A stretch of DNA of 64,000 bases from Oceanobacillus jeddahensis (lineage in GTDB: Bacteria; Bacillota; Bacilli; Bacillales; Amphibacillaceae). The position numbers and the translations under genes are program-made. The notes beneath the pieces are model-generated. The model made no database searches. It saw only the letters and a program-made list of their open reading frames with translations, and was not told where the DNA came from. The DNA lies in NCBI RefSeq assembly GCF_000750635.1, contig NZ_CCDM010000001.1, positions 1,054,001-1,118,000 of the forward strand, read 5' to 3'. The number at the start of each line of letters is the position of its first letter. The stretch's first letter is position 1. Below, in pieces: positions 27,776 through 36,400 of this stretch.

Positions 27776-27897
27776 GTTTGAATATGATGACTTGGTTGGC
27801 ATTGTAGTTCGTAGAAGATACCATTTTTAAATTGTTCAGCAAAAAATAGCGATTATTGAGGAAAGTACCCTTGAAATTTGGATGGATTAATCAGAGG

Positions 27898-27930
27898 GGA
27901 AGTAAGAAGGCAACTCTCTTGCTTCCTTTT
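27898..27930 (+). terminator. Rho-independent terminator ending the IclR-to-lyase unit
   Basis: GGAAGTAAGA pairs with TCTTGCTTCC (one G-T pair) across a 9-nt loop and is followed by TTTT. Confidence 0.75.
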
Positions 27931-28541
27931 ATATTTGAATGCTAAACACTAATTCTAGTTATTTCACTACTTAGTAGTTGAAATGTTTAAACAGAATACT
28001 CTTCCATGCGAGGTTATCAAGAAAATAGCAATTATTGGAACAAATAGTCACCACTTCATATAATGCTAAACGAAGACGAAACGATGGGAAGATACAGTCA
28101 CGGGAGTTAAAAAGAAAAATATAAAGTATTAAAAAAGAGGATGGTTATTATAATGATCCAACATAAACTTCTGAAAAACAGTTTAAAATACTATATTATT
28201 TTTTAAAGCAGATATGTAGTAATTATTCCTATATTACAGCTTTGATCAGTAGCCACCATTCTAGCAATTCCATAGATTACTAACGGTCATAATGATATAA
28301 TAGTAATTGAATAGTAGACATTTACCAGGTTGTTGAAAAATAAGTAAATACAATAAAAGGTAGTTATTTTTCAGATTTTTTGTGTTTATAGGTTTTGGTG
28401 AAATATCCCTTTTCAACACTTATAACTAATTGTAAAATTTGTTCCCTGTTTATTAATCTGACGCAATGAATCAGTACAAACTACGAGTCAGATTTAATAA
28501 TAGAAATTTAGTTTTTAATATTTCTAAAAGGTGGGATAGTA
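27931..28541. other. AT-rich intergenic region without a recognised gene
   Basis: No reading frame with credible start and family match was found. A 16-bp sequence AAAATAGCAATTATTG at about 28022 repeats with one change a sequence at 27844 upstream, which may be debris of an old duplication. GTTGAAAA/TTTTCAAC inverted copies occur at about 28332 and 28411. The GGTGGG ribosome binding site of the next SDR gene is near 28530. Confidence 0.4.
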
Positions 28542-29330
28542 ATGGGTTTACTAAATAACAAAGTAATTTTAGTTGCTGGTGTGGGTCGTGGTTTAGGAAA
28601 AGATGTCGTCAGAAATATACTGGATGAAGGCGGATCTGTGATTATGGGGGATCTAATGGACGATCAATTGATGGAAATCCAACATGATCTAGATCCATCA
28701 GGAAATCAAACATTTGCACAACATCTTAATTTAGCAGATAAGCAAAGTAACGCAAATTTGATTAAAGCTGGATATGAAAAATTTAACCGCCTTGATGGGG
28801 TCATCCAAGTTGCTGCCTATGATAATACAATGGGCGGATTATTGGATAACAATTTAGGTGATTGGGATAAAGTTTCGGAAATAAATATTAAAGGTACACT
28901 ACAATTGATACAAGAAGCTGTACCTTACTTGGAAAAAGAGGATGGAGGAGCAGTAGTATTTATCGGTTCTACTTCTGCTGCTATCCCAAGTGAAGATTTT
29001 TTACAAATGAGTTATGGTATTGGAAAAGGGGCACTGCGCACAGCCACTCATTATTTATCGAAAGAGTTAGGTCCTTTAGGTATAAGGGTGAACAACATTG
29101 CACCAGGATTCAAATGGGGCCCTGTATTGGAATCAGCATTTCAGGGACAGGCAGATCAATATGGTCTCACATTAGAAGAAGTAACAAAACCAGTTAAAGA
29201 TAAAATGGCTCTACGCCGATTCGCCACAGATGATGATGTAGCCAAATCATGTGTATTCTTTTGTTCTGATTATGCTAAAAATATTACAGGGCAGAATCTC
29301 TATGTGGATGCAGGCTATGTGTTGAATTGA
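28542..29330 (+). CDS. SDR family NAD(P)-dependent oxidoreductase
   Basis: A 262-residue short-chain dehydrogenase with intact machinery: nucleotide loop AGVGRGLGKDV (residues about 13-23), catalytic Ser in FIGSTSAA, YGIGK as the YxxxK pair, and ITGQNLYVDAG near the C terminus. The acidic residue at the end of strand 2 (GDLMDD) suggests NAD preference. It stands alone between a long gap and a terminator, with no operon partner, so substrate cannot be inferred. Unlike the SDRs at 11513 and 44076, it keeps the canonical catalytic residues. Confidence 0.92.
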   Translation: MGLLNNKVILVAGVGRGLGKDVVRNILDEGGSVIMGDLMDDQLMEIQHDLDPSGNQTFAQHLNLADKQSNANLIKAGYEKFNRLDGVIQVAAYDNTMGGLLDNNLGDWDKVSEINIKGTLQLIQEAVPYLEKEDGGAVVFIGSTSAAIPSEDFLQMSYGIGKGALRTATHYLSKELGPLGIRVNNIAPGFKWGPVLESAFQGQADQYGLTLEEVTKPVKDKMALRRFATDDDVAKSCVFFCSDYAKNITGQNLYVDAGYVLN

Positions 29331-29371
29331 TGGAGTGAAAAATTGTCCTTTTAATAAGTATTCTCGATAAA

Positions 29372-29402
29372 TAGAGGGTGATGTATTATGCGTCACCCTC
29401 TA
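29372..29402 (+). terminator. Rho-independent terminator after SDR gene
   Basis: TAGAGGGTGA pairs with TCACCCTCTA across an 11-nt loop, followed by TTGTATTTTT. Confidence 0.85.
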
Positions 29403-29556
29403 TTGTATTTTTGGAAATTATTAAAAGTTAGCATTTTTCTTTCTGCTGACAAGCAACATTTTATATATAGATTTTAATAGAGAGCTATTTTTTATAAAAA
29501 TATATGAACCAATAATTGTGAATTGTTCCGTTAGACAAGTTGACTAACATATCAGC

Positions 29557-29700
29557 TTATTTATTAGTATCACGATAAAAGTTTTCTGGTGTCATATCTT
29601 CATATATGACACGGACGCTTTCTCTTGAAGCAAAGTCTAATCGATCAATTGTGTCAATAATTTCCTTTGTTAATTCTTCTTTTTGTTTAGGATCTTCCGT
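29557..29700 (-). pseudogene. 4-oxalocrotonate tautomerase family remnant (N terminus lost)
   Basis: Minus-strand frame of 47 codons reading TEDPKQKEELTKEIIDTIDR and, further on, SRESVRVIYEDMTPENFY before a stop. This matches the central and C-terminal part of small 4-OT-like tautomerases (EQKEEL...ESVRVII.E...ENW pattern). A stop codon lies immediately before the first readable residue and no start or ribosome binding site is present, so the first 15-20 residues, including the catalytic N-terminal proline, are missing. It is probably a decaying relic. It occupies much of the 467-bp gap, which otherwise holds a terminator, a cre-like site and the YhfZ operator. Confidence 0.7.
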
Positions 29701-29741
29701 TTAAATAATCAATCTATTAAAAATTTATCTTGCATATTCAA

Positions 29742-29756
29742 ATGAAAACGCTTATA
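29742..29756 (+). promoter_or_regulatory. cre-like site upstream of the yhf operon
   Basis: ATGAAAACGCTTATA matches the CcpA consensus WTGNAANCGNWNNCW at all but one defined position. It lies 40-55 bp before the yhfZ start, suggesting carbon catabolite repression of the operon. Confidence 0.6.
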
Positions 29757-29764
29757 ATCAAATA

Positions 29765-29781
29765 CAGAATACAGTATATTG
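29765..29781. promoter_or_regulatory. Candidate YhfZ operator upstream of yhfZ
   Basis: CAGAATAC-A-GTATATTG; the right half and centre are the same as in the perfect 17-bp palindrome in front of yhfY at 30747-30763 (14 of 17 bases shared). Confidence 0.6.
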
Positions 29782-29797
29782 ATAAAGGGGGGTATAT

Positions 29798-30724
29798 ATG
29801 TGGGAAAGGCTTTATTCTAAAAATGGTCTGGCAGCAAAGAAAATAGCGGAGTTGCTAAATAAGATAGAAGTAGGAACTAAAGTGCCTAGAGTTGCTGATT
29901 ATAGCGAAAGATTAAATATTGGCAGAGGAACAGTGCAGCAGGCTATTAAATTACTGGAAGAAATGAAGGCTATTCAGACAGAGGCTAAAGGGCATTTAGG
30001 AACATTTTTAGTTTGGAAAGATGATGATGTATTATTAGAAATAGCGGGGATTGCTCCTTTAATTGGATCGATGCCGTTGCCATATTCCAGAAAGTATGAA
30101 GGGTTGGCAAGCGGGATAGTTGAAGCTTTTGAATCAACAGGAAAAAGAGTTAATTTAATTTATATGCGTGGTGCAACCAATCGAATTGAGTCTTTAAGAA
30201 AGAAAAGATGTGATTACGCAGTTGTATCCAAGATGACTGCAGATATTACTTTGTCTGACTACCCTAATTTAAAAATACTAAGAAGCTTTGGAGAGAATAC
30301 ATATGTCTCTGCTCATAAAGTTTTCCTGGCAGACGAAGAAGAAATGGAAATCCGAGATGGAATGAAAGTTGGTGTAGATAAAGAATCTATGGACCAAACT
30401 CAACTAACGCAACTAGAATTTATGAACAATAATATTGAATTTGTAGATGTAAACTATATGCAGCTATTCGATAAATTATCCAATAAAGAAATTGATGCAA
30501 CCATTTGGAATGCAGATGATAAAAGAATGACAAGGAATTTTAAATCCATTTCGTTTCAGTCTGTGGAGGCTCAAAAACTGGCAAAGGATACATCACAGGC
30601 AGTTATTATTATTGAAAGTGAACGGGAATCAGAAATGAATGAAAAATGGGAAGCTGTAACTGAAAAGAAGATACTCCAGGTGCAACAAAGTGTAGAGAAG
30701 GGTGAAGTAATACCAAGGTATTAA
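29798..30724 (+). CDS. yhfZ: YhfZ family GntR-like transcriptional regulator
   Basis: A 308-residue regulator. An N-terminal winged helix with ADYSERLNIGRGTVQQAIKLLEE (about residues 38-60) is followed by a periplasmic-binding-protein-like C-terminal domain (IGSMPLPYSRKYEGLASGI, CDYAVVSKMTA) diagnostic of YhfZ. It is the first gene of an eight-gene unit matching the E. coli yhf/php operon. The ATG follows GGGGGG and lies downstream of a cre-like site and a palindrome shared with the yhfY leader, so autoregulation is likely. The ligand is unknown; the binding-protein fold suggests a small molecule linked to the pathway. Confidence 0.93.
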   Translation: MWERLYSKNGLAAKKIAELLNKIEVGTKVPRVADYSERLNIGRGTVQQAIKLLEEMKAIQTEAKGHLGTFLVWKDDDVLLEIAGIAPLIGSMPLPYSRKYEGLASGIVEAFESTGKRVNLIYMRGATNRIESLRKKRCDYAVVSKMTADITLSDYPNLKILRSFGENTYVSAHKVFLADEEEMEIRDGMKVGVDKESMDQTQLTQLEFMNNNIEFVDVNYMQLFDKLSNKEIDATIWNADDKRMTRNFKSISFQSVEAQKLAKDTSQAVIIIESERESEMNEKWEAVTEKKILQVQQSVEKGEVIPRY

Positions 30725-30746
30725 TACCCTTTTCAACTATAAAATA

Positions 30747-30763
30747 CAATATACTGTATATTG
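30747..30763. promoter_or_regulatory. Perfect 17-bp palindrome between yhfZ and yhfY
   Basis: CAATATAC-T-GTATATTG. Shares its core with the element in front of yhfZ. It overlaps a TTG (30761) that could be mistaken for the yhfY start. Position suggests separate control of regulator and structural genes by YhfZ. Confidence 0.7.
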
Positions 30764-30775
30764 AGGTATGATAAT

Positions 30776-31141
30776 ATGAATAAATTGGAAATGAACAAAA
30801 AATTAACGATTTTATTGGATGGACAAATCATCACAAAGCAGGCTTATGATGTTACTAACCAAACATATGATTATTTAGCAGCTAAACTTAACAAAGAACC
30901 AATAGAAAATTCAGATATGTTTTGGACGCATCTGTGTATGGCTTTAACTAGAATTGAAAACGGAGAAGAATTAGAAGGTCCTTCTCAAGCCATAGTAGAT
31001 GATATATATCAGACAGCTTATAAAGAAGAAATAAAAGAAGTCATTGAGTACGTAAAGCATAAGTTTCATCACGAATTACCAAGAGAAGAGCAGGATTACT
31101 TTTATCTCCATTTACACGGAGTAATGGAAAATAATAAATAG
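30776..31141 (+). CDS. yhfY: YhfY family PRD-domain protein
   Basis: A 121-residue protein with one PTS-regulation-domain-like helical fold; two histidines are placed as in PRDs (FWTHLCMALTRIENGEE and, later, KHKFHHELPREEQDYFYLHLHG). There is no DNA-binding part, so it may be a phospho-switch partner of another protein. The start is ATG 30776, 8 bp after GAGGT. It sits second in the yhf operon, just after the palindrome, and 13 bp before yhfU. Function unknown in any organism to my knowledge. Confidence 0.88.
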   Translation: MNKLEMNKKLTILLDGQIITKQAYDVTNQTYDYLAAKLNKEPIENSDMFWTHLCMALTRIENGEELEGPSQAIVDDIYQTAYKEEIKEVIEYVKHKFHHELPREEQDYFYLHLHGVMENNK

Positions 31142-31154
31142 GGAGGTTTTAATT

Positions 31155-31517
31155 ATGTTGAAAATTGTAATTGGTGGTCAATTAAATAAGCAGACAATTG
31201 AGAAACAGATTAAAGAGTTAGGCGGGAACGATATCGATGTTGTAATCAAGAGTGATTTGGATGCGGTGATGGCTGTAAAGGGTAAACAAGCTGATTATTA
31301 TGTCGGGGCGTGTGAAACTGGATCTGGCGGTGCACTTGCAATGGCTTATGCGTTGTTAGGGCAGGATAATTGTGTGTCCTTAGCTTCCCCGAGTTCTGTT
31401 ATGAGTAAAGAACAGATAGAAGAAGAAGTAAACAAAGGAAAGATCGCTTTTGGTTTTACTGCTCCTTCTTCAAAAAAAATGTTAGATATATTAATCCCTG
31501 CTTTATTAAACAAATAA
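31155..31517 (+). CDS. yhfU: YhfU family protein (DUF2620)
   Basis: A 120-residue small protein. KQADYYVGACETGSGGALAMAYALLG and KIAFGFTAPSSKKMLDIL match the DUF2620/YhfU family, which often looks like a glycine-rich nucleotide or metabolite-binding partner of a membrane protein. GGGAGG is 8 bp before the ATG. In E. coli and here it is next to YhfT, so the two probably work together. Biochemical role unknown. Confidence 0.9.
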   Translation: MLKIVIGGQLNKQTIEKQIKELGGNDIDVVIKSDLDAVMAVKGKQADYYVGACETGSGGALAMAYALLGQDNCVSLASPSSVMSKEQIEEEVNKGKIAFGFTAPSSKKMLDILIPALLNK

Positions 31518-31541
31518 GAATAGGTCAGGAGGTAGGAAAGA

Positions 31542-32834
31542 ATGGAGTTTACAATCTTTCAGCTTATATCTATTGCTTTAGTTGGTGCAATAGGTTCTAT
31601 GCTGGTTAATCGTGGGGTAGCAGTATTTAATGATGGGCTGCGTCCGATTATGCCAGAGTATTTAGAAGGCCGTATTACTAGAAAAGAATTGGCAGCAACC
31701 AGTTTTGCGTTAAGCTTTGGGTTAATCATTGGTTTTGGGATTCCATTGTCCATTGGTGCAGTAATTATTATAGCTCATAGTATTTTATTGGCATGTGACA
31801 TCATTGGTATTTGGACTCCGGATAGTAGAAAAGGAATGATCATCTCTGGGATTGTTGGTGCTGTGTATAGTATTGGAGTATGTTTGGGACTTCAATTTAT
31901 TGTTGATTTATTTAACCAGCTTTCAATCAATTTTTTAGATTCATTAAGTCTGGTAGGAACACCTATCATTATATCTTTTACGGTTTTTCCAGCAGTAGCA
32001 GTTGGATATCAGCATGGGATAAAGAAGGCGATGAGTACGGCACTGATTACTTTTATCGCTTATCTCTTATTTGCTAGATTTGGCTCATTTACTGTTGCCT
32101 CCTACGATATAACTTTAAGTCCAGAAGGGATGGCGCTCTTAGTCGGAATGCTCATGATGATTTATTATGCGGCAAAAGTGAAAGGCGAGGGGGGATCTAC
32201 GAACGCTGATTTGGTTAATATATTTGCGGAACGTGTAAGTAAAATTAGGAAAAATCGATGGCTGCTTGCATTAATGGGCGGTTTGATTGCATTAGTATCT
32301 GCACAATTAATCCTTGCGGTAGACGCAATGCCTCAGGCTTTAATTAATGAAGGGAAGTATACAGAAGGTGCAATAGCAACATTTGCAAGAGCAATTGGGT
32401 TTATTCCTCTGGTATTCTCAACTGCAATTGTTACTGGAGTCTATGGTCTTGCGGGTACAACAATGGTTTTTGTTGTCGGACTTATTTTTAGAGATATTCC
32501 GATACTGGCGTTTGTGTTAGGTGCTGTAGTTATGTATGCCGAAGTAATGCTGCTATCTGTTGTTACAAAAAGTATGGATAAGCTTCCAGGAGTCCGGGAC
32601 ATGGGAGAGCATATCCGAACATCACTAGCAGATGTATTGGGAATGGCTATATTAATTGGAAGTGCGATGGCATCAGAAGAGATTGCTCCAGGAATTGGAT
32701 TCTTCTGGGTGATGGGATTTTATTTGATCAATCGTATGGCCAAGAAACCACTTGTCGAATTAGCTGTAGGACCTGTAGCGGTAGTCGCTTTAGGAATCCT
32801 TGTAAATATTTTGAATTTAGTAGGTTTAATGTAA
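31542..32834 (+). CDS. yhfT: YhfT family integral membrane protein (putative transporter)
   Basis: A 430-residue polytopic protein with about eleven hydrophobic segments. The N-terminal GAIGSMLVNRGVAVFNDGLRPIMPEYLEGRI block is characteristic of YhfT. It is the only membrane protein of the operon, so it is the candidate importer for the substrate of Php, YhfW, YhfX and YhfS. GGAGG is well spaced before the ATG. Transport has not been shown; direction and cargo are unknown. Confidence 0.9.
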   Translation: MEFTIFQLISIALVGAIGSMLVNRGVAVFNDGLRPIMPEYLEGRITRKELAATSFALSFGLIIGFGIPLSIGAVIIIAHSILLACDIIGIWTPDSRKGMIISGIVGAVYSIGVCLGLQFIVDLFNQLSINFLDSLSLVGTPIIISFTVFPAVAVGYQHGIKKAMSTALITFIAYLLFARFGSFTVASYDITLSPEGMALLVGMLMMIYYAAKVKGEGGSTNADLVNIFAERVSKIRKNRWLLALMGGLIALVSAQLILAVDAMPQALINEGKYTEGAIATFARAIGFIPLVFSTAIVTGVYGLAGTTMVFVVGLIFRDIPILAFVLGAVVMYAEVMLLSVVTKSMDKLPGVRDMGEHIRTSLADVLGMAILIGSAMASEEIAPGIGFFWVMGFYLINRMAKKPLVELAVGPVAVVALGILVNILNLVGLM

Positions 32835-32910
32835 AAGATTTTCCTGGAAAATTCACACCGTCATCAAAAATAGCTTAAGATATAAAGCTGAAATGGACGA
32901 AAGGAACGGG

Positions 32911-33792
32911 ATGGTTATGTTATTAAATGGGATAACTTATATGCATGAACATACGACAATAGATCTATCAGAGGTTAAAAATACAGAAGACTGCCAATTG
33001 GATGTGCTTTCCCAGACTGTTTCAGAATACAAGAAATTATATGAAAAAGGTGTCCGGAATATTGTTGATGTTACCAATTTTGGAATGGGAAGAAATATTC
33101 CATTTGTGGAAAAAACTGCAGAATTAAGCGGGATAAATATTATTCATTCTACCGGTTTTTATCAGGAAGAATTCTATCCAGTCCAAGTATGGAGAGAAAG
33201 TAAGGAACAGTTAGCTGAAAGAATGGTTAAGGAAATTAATGAGGGAATTAAAGGTACAAATATAAAAGCTGACATTATTGGAGAAATTGGAACAAGCTTT
33301 AACGAATGGACAGAAACAGAGAAGAAGGTTTTTGATGCTGTGGTCATAGCTCATAAAGAAACGAACAAACCTATAACAACTCATACTTCTATAGGAACAC
33401 TTGGATGGGAACAGGTAGAATTTTTCAAATCCCAAAAAGTAGACTTGGATAAAGTGGTTATCGGGCATGTAGATCTTACTGGAGATGTTGACTATATATT
33501 AAATATGCTGAAACAAGGTGTATATGTTGAATTTGATACGGTAGGGAAGGAAAACTATATGCCAGACCGGACAAGGGCCGAAATGTTAAAGAAAATTCAA
33601 GACGCTGGATATATAGAACGGGTTTTTTTATCCATGGATATTACGAGGAAATCTCATCTGGAATATCAAGGAGGACTTGGGTACAGCTTTTTACTAGATT
33701 CATTTGTCCCTTTAATGCAGTCTTACGGTATTACAGATGAATCTATTAATAAAATGCTCGTAAAAAATCCTATTACTTTTATGAACAATTGA
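32911..33792 (+). CDS. php: Phosphotriesterase homology protein (Php)
   Basis: A 293-residue amidohydrolase-fold protein very like E. coli Php (about 292 residues). Metal-site landmarks in order are MHEHTTIDL (HxH), GEIGTS (Glu in place of the carboxylated Lys), THTSIG (His), IGHVDL (His) and LSMDITRKSHL (Asp). Start ATG 32911 is preferred because AAAGGAA lies just upstream; ATG 32893 and 32917 are in frame alternatives. Members are metal hydrolases with unknown natural substrate; lactones or phosphoesters have been considered for relatives. It is encoded centrally in the yhf operon. Confidence 0.92.
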   Translation: MVMLLNGITYMHEHTTIDLSEVKNTEDCQLDVLSQTVSEYKKLYEKGVRNIVDVTNFGMGRNIPFVEKTAELSGINIIHSTGFYQEEFYPVQVWRESKEQLAERMVKEINEGIKGTNIKADIIGEIGTSFNEWTETEKKVFDAVVIAHKETNKPITTHTSIGTLGWEQVEFFKSQKVDLDKVVIGHVDLTGDVDYILNMLKQGVYVEFDTVGKENYMPDRTRAEMLKKIQDAGYIERVFLSMDITRKSHLEYQGGLGYSFLLDSFVPLMQSYGITDESINKMLVKNPITFMNN

Positions 33793-33835
33793 TATAAAAC
33801 GTATTCATAGACGGTTAAGTAATACTTATATGAAA

Positions 33836-33894
33836 GAATAGACCGAAAACACGAAAGAAGTCTAGACTAACATAAGATATTTTCCGGTCTATTC
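33836..33894 (+). ncRNA. Hairpin in the php-yhfW intergenic leader
   Basis: GAATAGACCG (33836-33845) pairs perfectly with CGGTCTATTC (33885-33894); GAAA/TTTC extends it past a bulge, and AGTCTAGACT forms an inner palindrome. There is no T-run, so processing or stability control between operon segments is more likely than termination. Structured RNA is an inference from symmetry only. Confidence 0.45.
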
Positions 33895-33933
33895 TAACTG
33901 CTATCTATGTCTTAGATACAAGGGGAAATAAAT

Positions 33934-35139
33934 ATGGCAAAAAGAGTGATCATTTTAATATTAGATAGTTTAGGTGTTGGTAATATGGATGATGTTGAAG
34001 AATATCATCCACAAGATATCGGTGCAAATACGTTTTATCATATTTTAGATAAAACATCTTTAAATATACCAAACCTTGAAAGGTTAGGTATAAATAAAAT
34101 TCTTCATCATCCAAAACTAAAGAACGAGGGGAATTTGGCAAGCTATGGTGTATTAAATTTAATGCATCAGGGAGCTGATAGTTTCGAAGGCCACAATGAA
34201 ATCATGGGGTCGAAACCTAAAAAGGCATATCTTGCTCCTTTTATTGAGAATATAGAAAAAGTAAGGCTAGCGTTAGAAAAAGCTGGATATAAAGTAATAA
34301 TACCTAACCCAGAGATGCCATACCTGTTAGTTAATGATCTCGTTATTGTCGGTGATAATATTGAAACTGATTATGGACAAATATACAATGTGAGCGCGCC
34401 TTTAGACTATATTTCATTTGAAGAAGTTTTGGAAATTGGAAGTTGTGTTCGGGAAAATGTCAAAGTGAACAGAGTAATTGCACTTGGTGGGAAAAATGTT
34501 ACCCCACAGCACTTGCAATCATCTGTAGAGAGACGTGAAGATGGGTTAATTGGTGTGAATTCTCCCAAATCAAATGTTTATAAACAAGGTTATGAAGTTC
34601 GACATCTGGGATATGGAATTTCTCCACTAAATCAATTGCCAACGATCGCTGTAAAAGCTGGTCTGAATGTATCTCTGGTAGGGAAAATGCAGGATGTTAT
34701 CTATTGTGAAGGAGCAAGAAAGTTTCCTGGGGTAGAAACAAAACAGGTGATGGAAAATATTCTTCATGAGATGGATCATGTGAAATCAGGTCTAATTAGC
34801 GCTACAGTTCAAGAAACAGATCTTGCTGGTCATGCACAGGATCCGTATAGGTATGCAAATCGGATAGAATTAGTAGATACGTATTTGAAAGAAGTTTTTC
34901 ATCGAATGACGGAAGACGATTTATTAATTATGAGCGCAGATCATGGTAATGATCCTACAATTGGACACAGTCAGCATACAAGAGAAAAAACATATTTACT
35001 TGCTTATCATAGAGGATGGAATCCAATAAATATTGGAGAAAGAGATACGTTGTCAGATATTAGCGCTACTGCAGCTGCTTATTTAGACCTTCACCCGACA
35101 GAAAATGGAGAACCATTTCTTTTGAATAAGTATTTGTGA
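33934..35139 (+). CDS. yhfW: YhfW family phosphopentomutase-like metalloenzyme
   Basis: A 401-residue alkaline-phosphatase-superfamily protein. ILDSLGVGNMDD at the N terminus gives the first metal aspartate; GADSFEGHNEIMG holds the region of the phospho-acceptor; TDLAGHAQD and SADHGNDPTIGHSQHTRE hold further metal ligands. It is most like phosphopentomutase DeoB but belongs to the YhfW branch. It likely moves or removes a phosphate on the operon's intermediate. GGGGAAATAA precedes the ATG. Reaction unknown. Confidence 0.9.
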   Translation: MAKRVIILILDSLGVGNMDDVEEYHPQDIGANTFYHILDKTSLNIPNLERLGINKILHHPKLKNEGNLASYGVLNLMHQGADSFEGHNEIMGSKPKKAYLAPFIENIEKVRLALEKAGYKVIIPNPEMPYLLVNDLVIVGDNIETDYGQIYNVSAPLDYISFEEVLEIGSCVRENVKVNRVIALGGKNVTPQHLQSSVERREDGLIGVNSPKSNVYKQGYEVRHLGYGISPLNQLPTIAVKAGLNVSLVGKMQDVIYCEGARKFPGVETKQVMENILHEMDHVKSGLISATVQETDLAGHAQDPYRYANRIELVDTYLKEVFHRMTEDDLLIMSADHGNDPTIGHSQHTREKTYLLAYHRGWNPINIGERDTLSDISATAAAYLDLHPTENGEPFLLNKYL

Positions 35140-35155
35140 TTGGAGAGGAAAGTTT

Positions 35156-36313
35156 ATGTTTTTGGAAATGACAAAAAAACGCAACCATAAGTTAATAGAT
35201 ATTTCTCTAAAGCTGCATCAGCAAGGCGTCATTGAGCCGAATACGTATGTCTTAGACTTGGATACGATTAAAGAAAATACATCTATATTAAAAAAAGAAG
35301 CTGAAAAATTAGGCATGGAATTATTTTTTATGACAAAACAAATTGGCAGAAATCCGATTGTAGCCAATGCTATCGCAGAAACAGGTATCAAAAAAGCTGT
35401 AGCGGTTGACCCATGGGAAGCCATCAAATTAAATGAAGCAGGTATTCAAATTGGACATGTAGGCCATCTTGTTCAAATACCTAAGAATATGATTCAAACA
35501 ATTTTAAACCTTCACCCAGATTTTATTACTGTATTCAGTTATGAAAATGCTAAAAATATAAGTAATGTAGCAGATAAGTTGGGGAAAGTTCAAAAAATCT
35601 TTTTGCGTATTGCTGAGGATGATGATTATATCTATCACGGGCAAGAAGGAGGATTTACTTTATCTAAGCTGACTGAAGATATAGACAAGATTGAAGCATT
35701 AAAGGGTGTTGAAATTGCTGGCCTAACAAGTTTTCCTTGTCTACTGATTAAAGAAAATAAACCTTCTATTACACCAAATGTTGATTCAATCCAAAAGGCA
35801 AATGAATTTTTAAAGGAAAAAGGCTATAAGTGTCTGGAATTGAATATGCCAAGTGCTACTTCTTCAGAAACAATGCAGTTATTAAAAGACCATGGTGCTA
35901 CTCAAGGAGAACCGGGACATGCAATAACGGGAACTACGCCTCTGCATACAGAGAATTTTCTTAAAGAGAGACCAGCGATGATATATGTATCAGAAGTCTC
36001 TCATGTATCTAATAAGAAAGCGTATGTATTCGGTGGGGGATTTTATCCAAGATCACATATGAAGCACGCCTTGGTTGGATCGGATAGTACGAAGTTGAAG
36101 CAAGTATCTGTTCTTCAAAATGAACTCGGCCATATTGATTATTACGGTGCTCTGGATACAGACTGTGTACATGTCGGTGATACGGCTATTTTTGCCTTTC
36201 GTACTCAAGTTTTTGTGACACATGCAAAAATTGCTGTTATAGAGGGATTGTCCAGTTCACCAAAATTGTTGGGAACTTATGATTCGGTCGGGAATTTGTT
36301 GAGTGACAGTTAG
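35156..36313 (+). CDS. yhfX: YhfX family PLP-dependent enzyme (alanine racemase-like fold)
   Basis: A 385-residue fold-type III PLP protein. FFMTKQIGRNPIVANAIAE near residue 60 carries the lysine expected to hold PLP, and EPGHAITGTTPLH with the later TDCVHVGDTAIFAFRTQVF match YhfX. Members are related to D-amino-acid racemases and decarboxylases. It starts 17 bp after yhfW with GGAGAGGA before the ATG. In the operon it probably acts on an amino acid derivative also handled by the aminotransferase-like YhfS. Confidence 0.9.
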   Translation: MFLEMTKKRNHKLIDISLKLHQQGVIEPNTYVLDLDTIKENTSILKKEAEKLGMELFFMTKQIGRNPIVANAIAETGIKKAVAVDPWEAIKLNEAGIQIGHVGHLVQIPKNMIQTILNLHPDFITVFSYENAKNISNVADKLGKVQKIFLRIAEDDDYIYHGQEGGFTLSKLTEDIDKIEALKGVEIAGLTSFPCLLIKENKPSITPNVDSIQKANEFLKEKGYKCLELNMPSATSSETMQLLKDHGATQGEPGHAITGTTPLHTENFLKERPAMIYVSEVSHVSNKKAYVFGGGFYPRSHMKHALVGSDSTKLKQVSVLQNELGHIDYYGALDTDCVHVGDTAIFAFRTQVFVTHAKIAVIEGLSSSPKLLGTYDSVGNLLSDS

Positions 36314-36400
36314 ATGATAAACAATAAATACACATAGAACCAGCCTTTTAGATTCTTTTTGAGTATATATATTAATCAAAATAAAAAAGGGGTACGTATC

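Noticed and set aside
30761-30775. TTG at 30761 as the yhfY start
   Set aside because: It lies inside the palindromic operator and has no ribosome binding site; GAGGT is correctly spaced for the ATG at 30776.
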